A DNA stretch of 14,030 nucleotides. Source: DAIDJM01 sp964250215. Its GTDB lineage: Bacteria; Pseudomonadota; Alphaproteobacteria; Acetobacterales; Acetobacteraceae. The position numbers and the translations under genes were made by a program. A model generated the notes under the pieces. That model worked only from the letters and a program-made list of their open reading frames with translations, searched no databases and was not told the origin of the DNA. Where the stretch lies: positions 1 to 14,030 of the forward strand of contig CAXUEX010000071.1 in NCBI GenBank assembly GCA_964250215.1, written 5' to 3'. This document shows, piece after piece, positions 13,918-14,030 of the stretch. Each line of letters begins with the position of its first letter. The stretch's first letter is position 1.

Positions 13918-14004
13918 CCCTCGGCCTGAGGATTCTTGGGCTTTGGCGGGGCCAGTCTGCTTGTGTCGAGGCAATCACGCCTCCCGCAAGAAAGGCCCAC
14001 GCAA

Positions 14005-14030
14005 ATGACCGCCATCGCCCTGAACACCGG
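14005..14030 (+). CDS. Start of an unidentified gene (partial, 5' end only)
   Basis: An ATG at 14005-14007 begins MTAIALNTG and runs off the right edge. AAGAAAGG at 13988-13995 is a plausible ribosome site 9 bases upstream. Eight or nine residues are too few to name a family. It lies downstream of nrdR on the same strand after 124 bases. Confidence 0.45.

Noticed and set aside
1..14030. A CRISPR array, defence island, prophage or toxin-antitoxin pair
   Set aside because: No regularly spaced repeats, no nuclease, integrase or transposase motifs and no toxin-antitoxin gene pairs were seen on either strand.

Overview
The window is about two-thirds G+C, and every confident gene resembles alphaproteobacterial core or accessory genes. 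The gene families, the zinc-independent type of HemB and a paired GC-rich hairpin between genes suggest Rhodospirillales, most likely Acetobacteraceae. This placement rests on sequence character only. A run of ten Ns at 5357-5366 marks a draft-assembly join, so the two halves are adjacent only if the scaffold is right.

Left half (1-5356). The tail of a probable RNase E gene faces a two-gene minus-strand unit: an FrhB-type iron-sulfur protein of the BciB/HCAR subgroup (possible 8-vinyl reductase of bacteriochlorophyll synthesis) followed 3 bases later by a secreted DsbA/Com1-type thiol oxidoreductase. Next comes a zinc module. The Fur-family regulator zur and the uptake operon znuA-znuC-znuB diverge from a gap of only 24 bases, which holds a perfect 12-base palindrome that is both a likely Zur box and a -10 element on each strand. 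The three znu genes are joined by 4-base stop/start overlaps. A 40-residue Cys/His-containing lipoprotein gene overlaps the 3' end of zur on the opposite strand. znuB runs into a G/C-homopolymer stretch and the gap.

Right half (5367-14030). On the minus strand are a multidrug/lipid-type ABC exporter, a hairpin repeat, glutaryl-CoA dehydrogenase (gcdH) and a family III CoA-transferase that probably activates glutarate for it (lysine/tryptophan degradation). Then comes a broken WYL/YafY-type regulator on the plus strand. A second minus-strand unit follows: an amino acid permease, hemB (overlapping it by 4 bases) and a family 6 hypoxanthine-DNA glycosylase. Across a 121-base gap with a long inverted repeat lies nrdR, the repressor of ribonucleotide reductase genes, then the first codons of an unidentified gene.

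No tRNA, rRNA, CRISPR array, transposase or phage gene was seen, and no gene-free stretch exceeds about 130 bases. Most of the window is ordinary metabolism. The parts most worth a second look are the ultra-compact zur/znu divergent control region with its overlapping mini-lipoprotein, the permease-hemB coupling, and the decayed WYL regulator.
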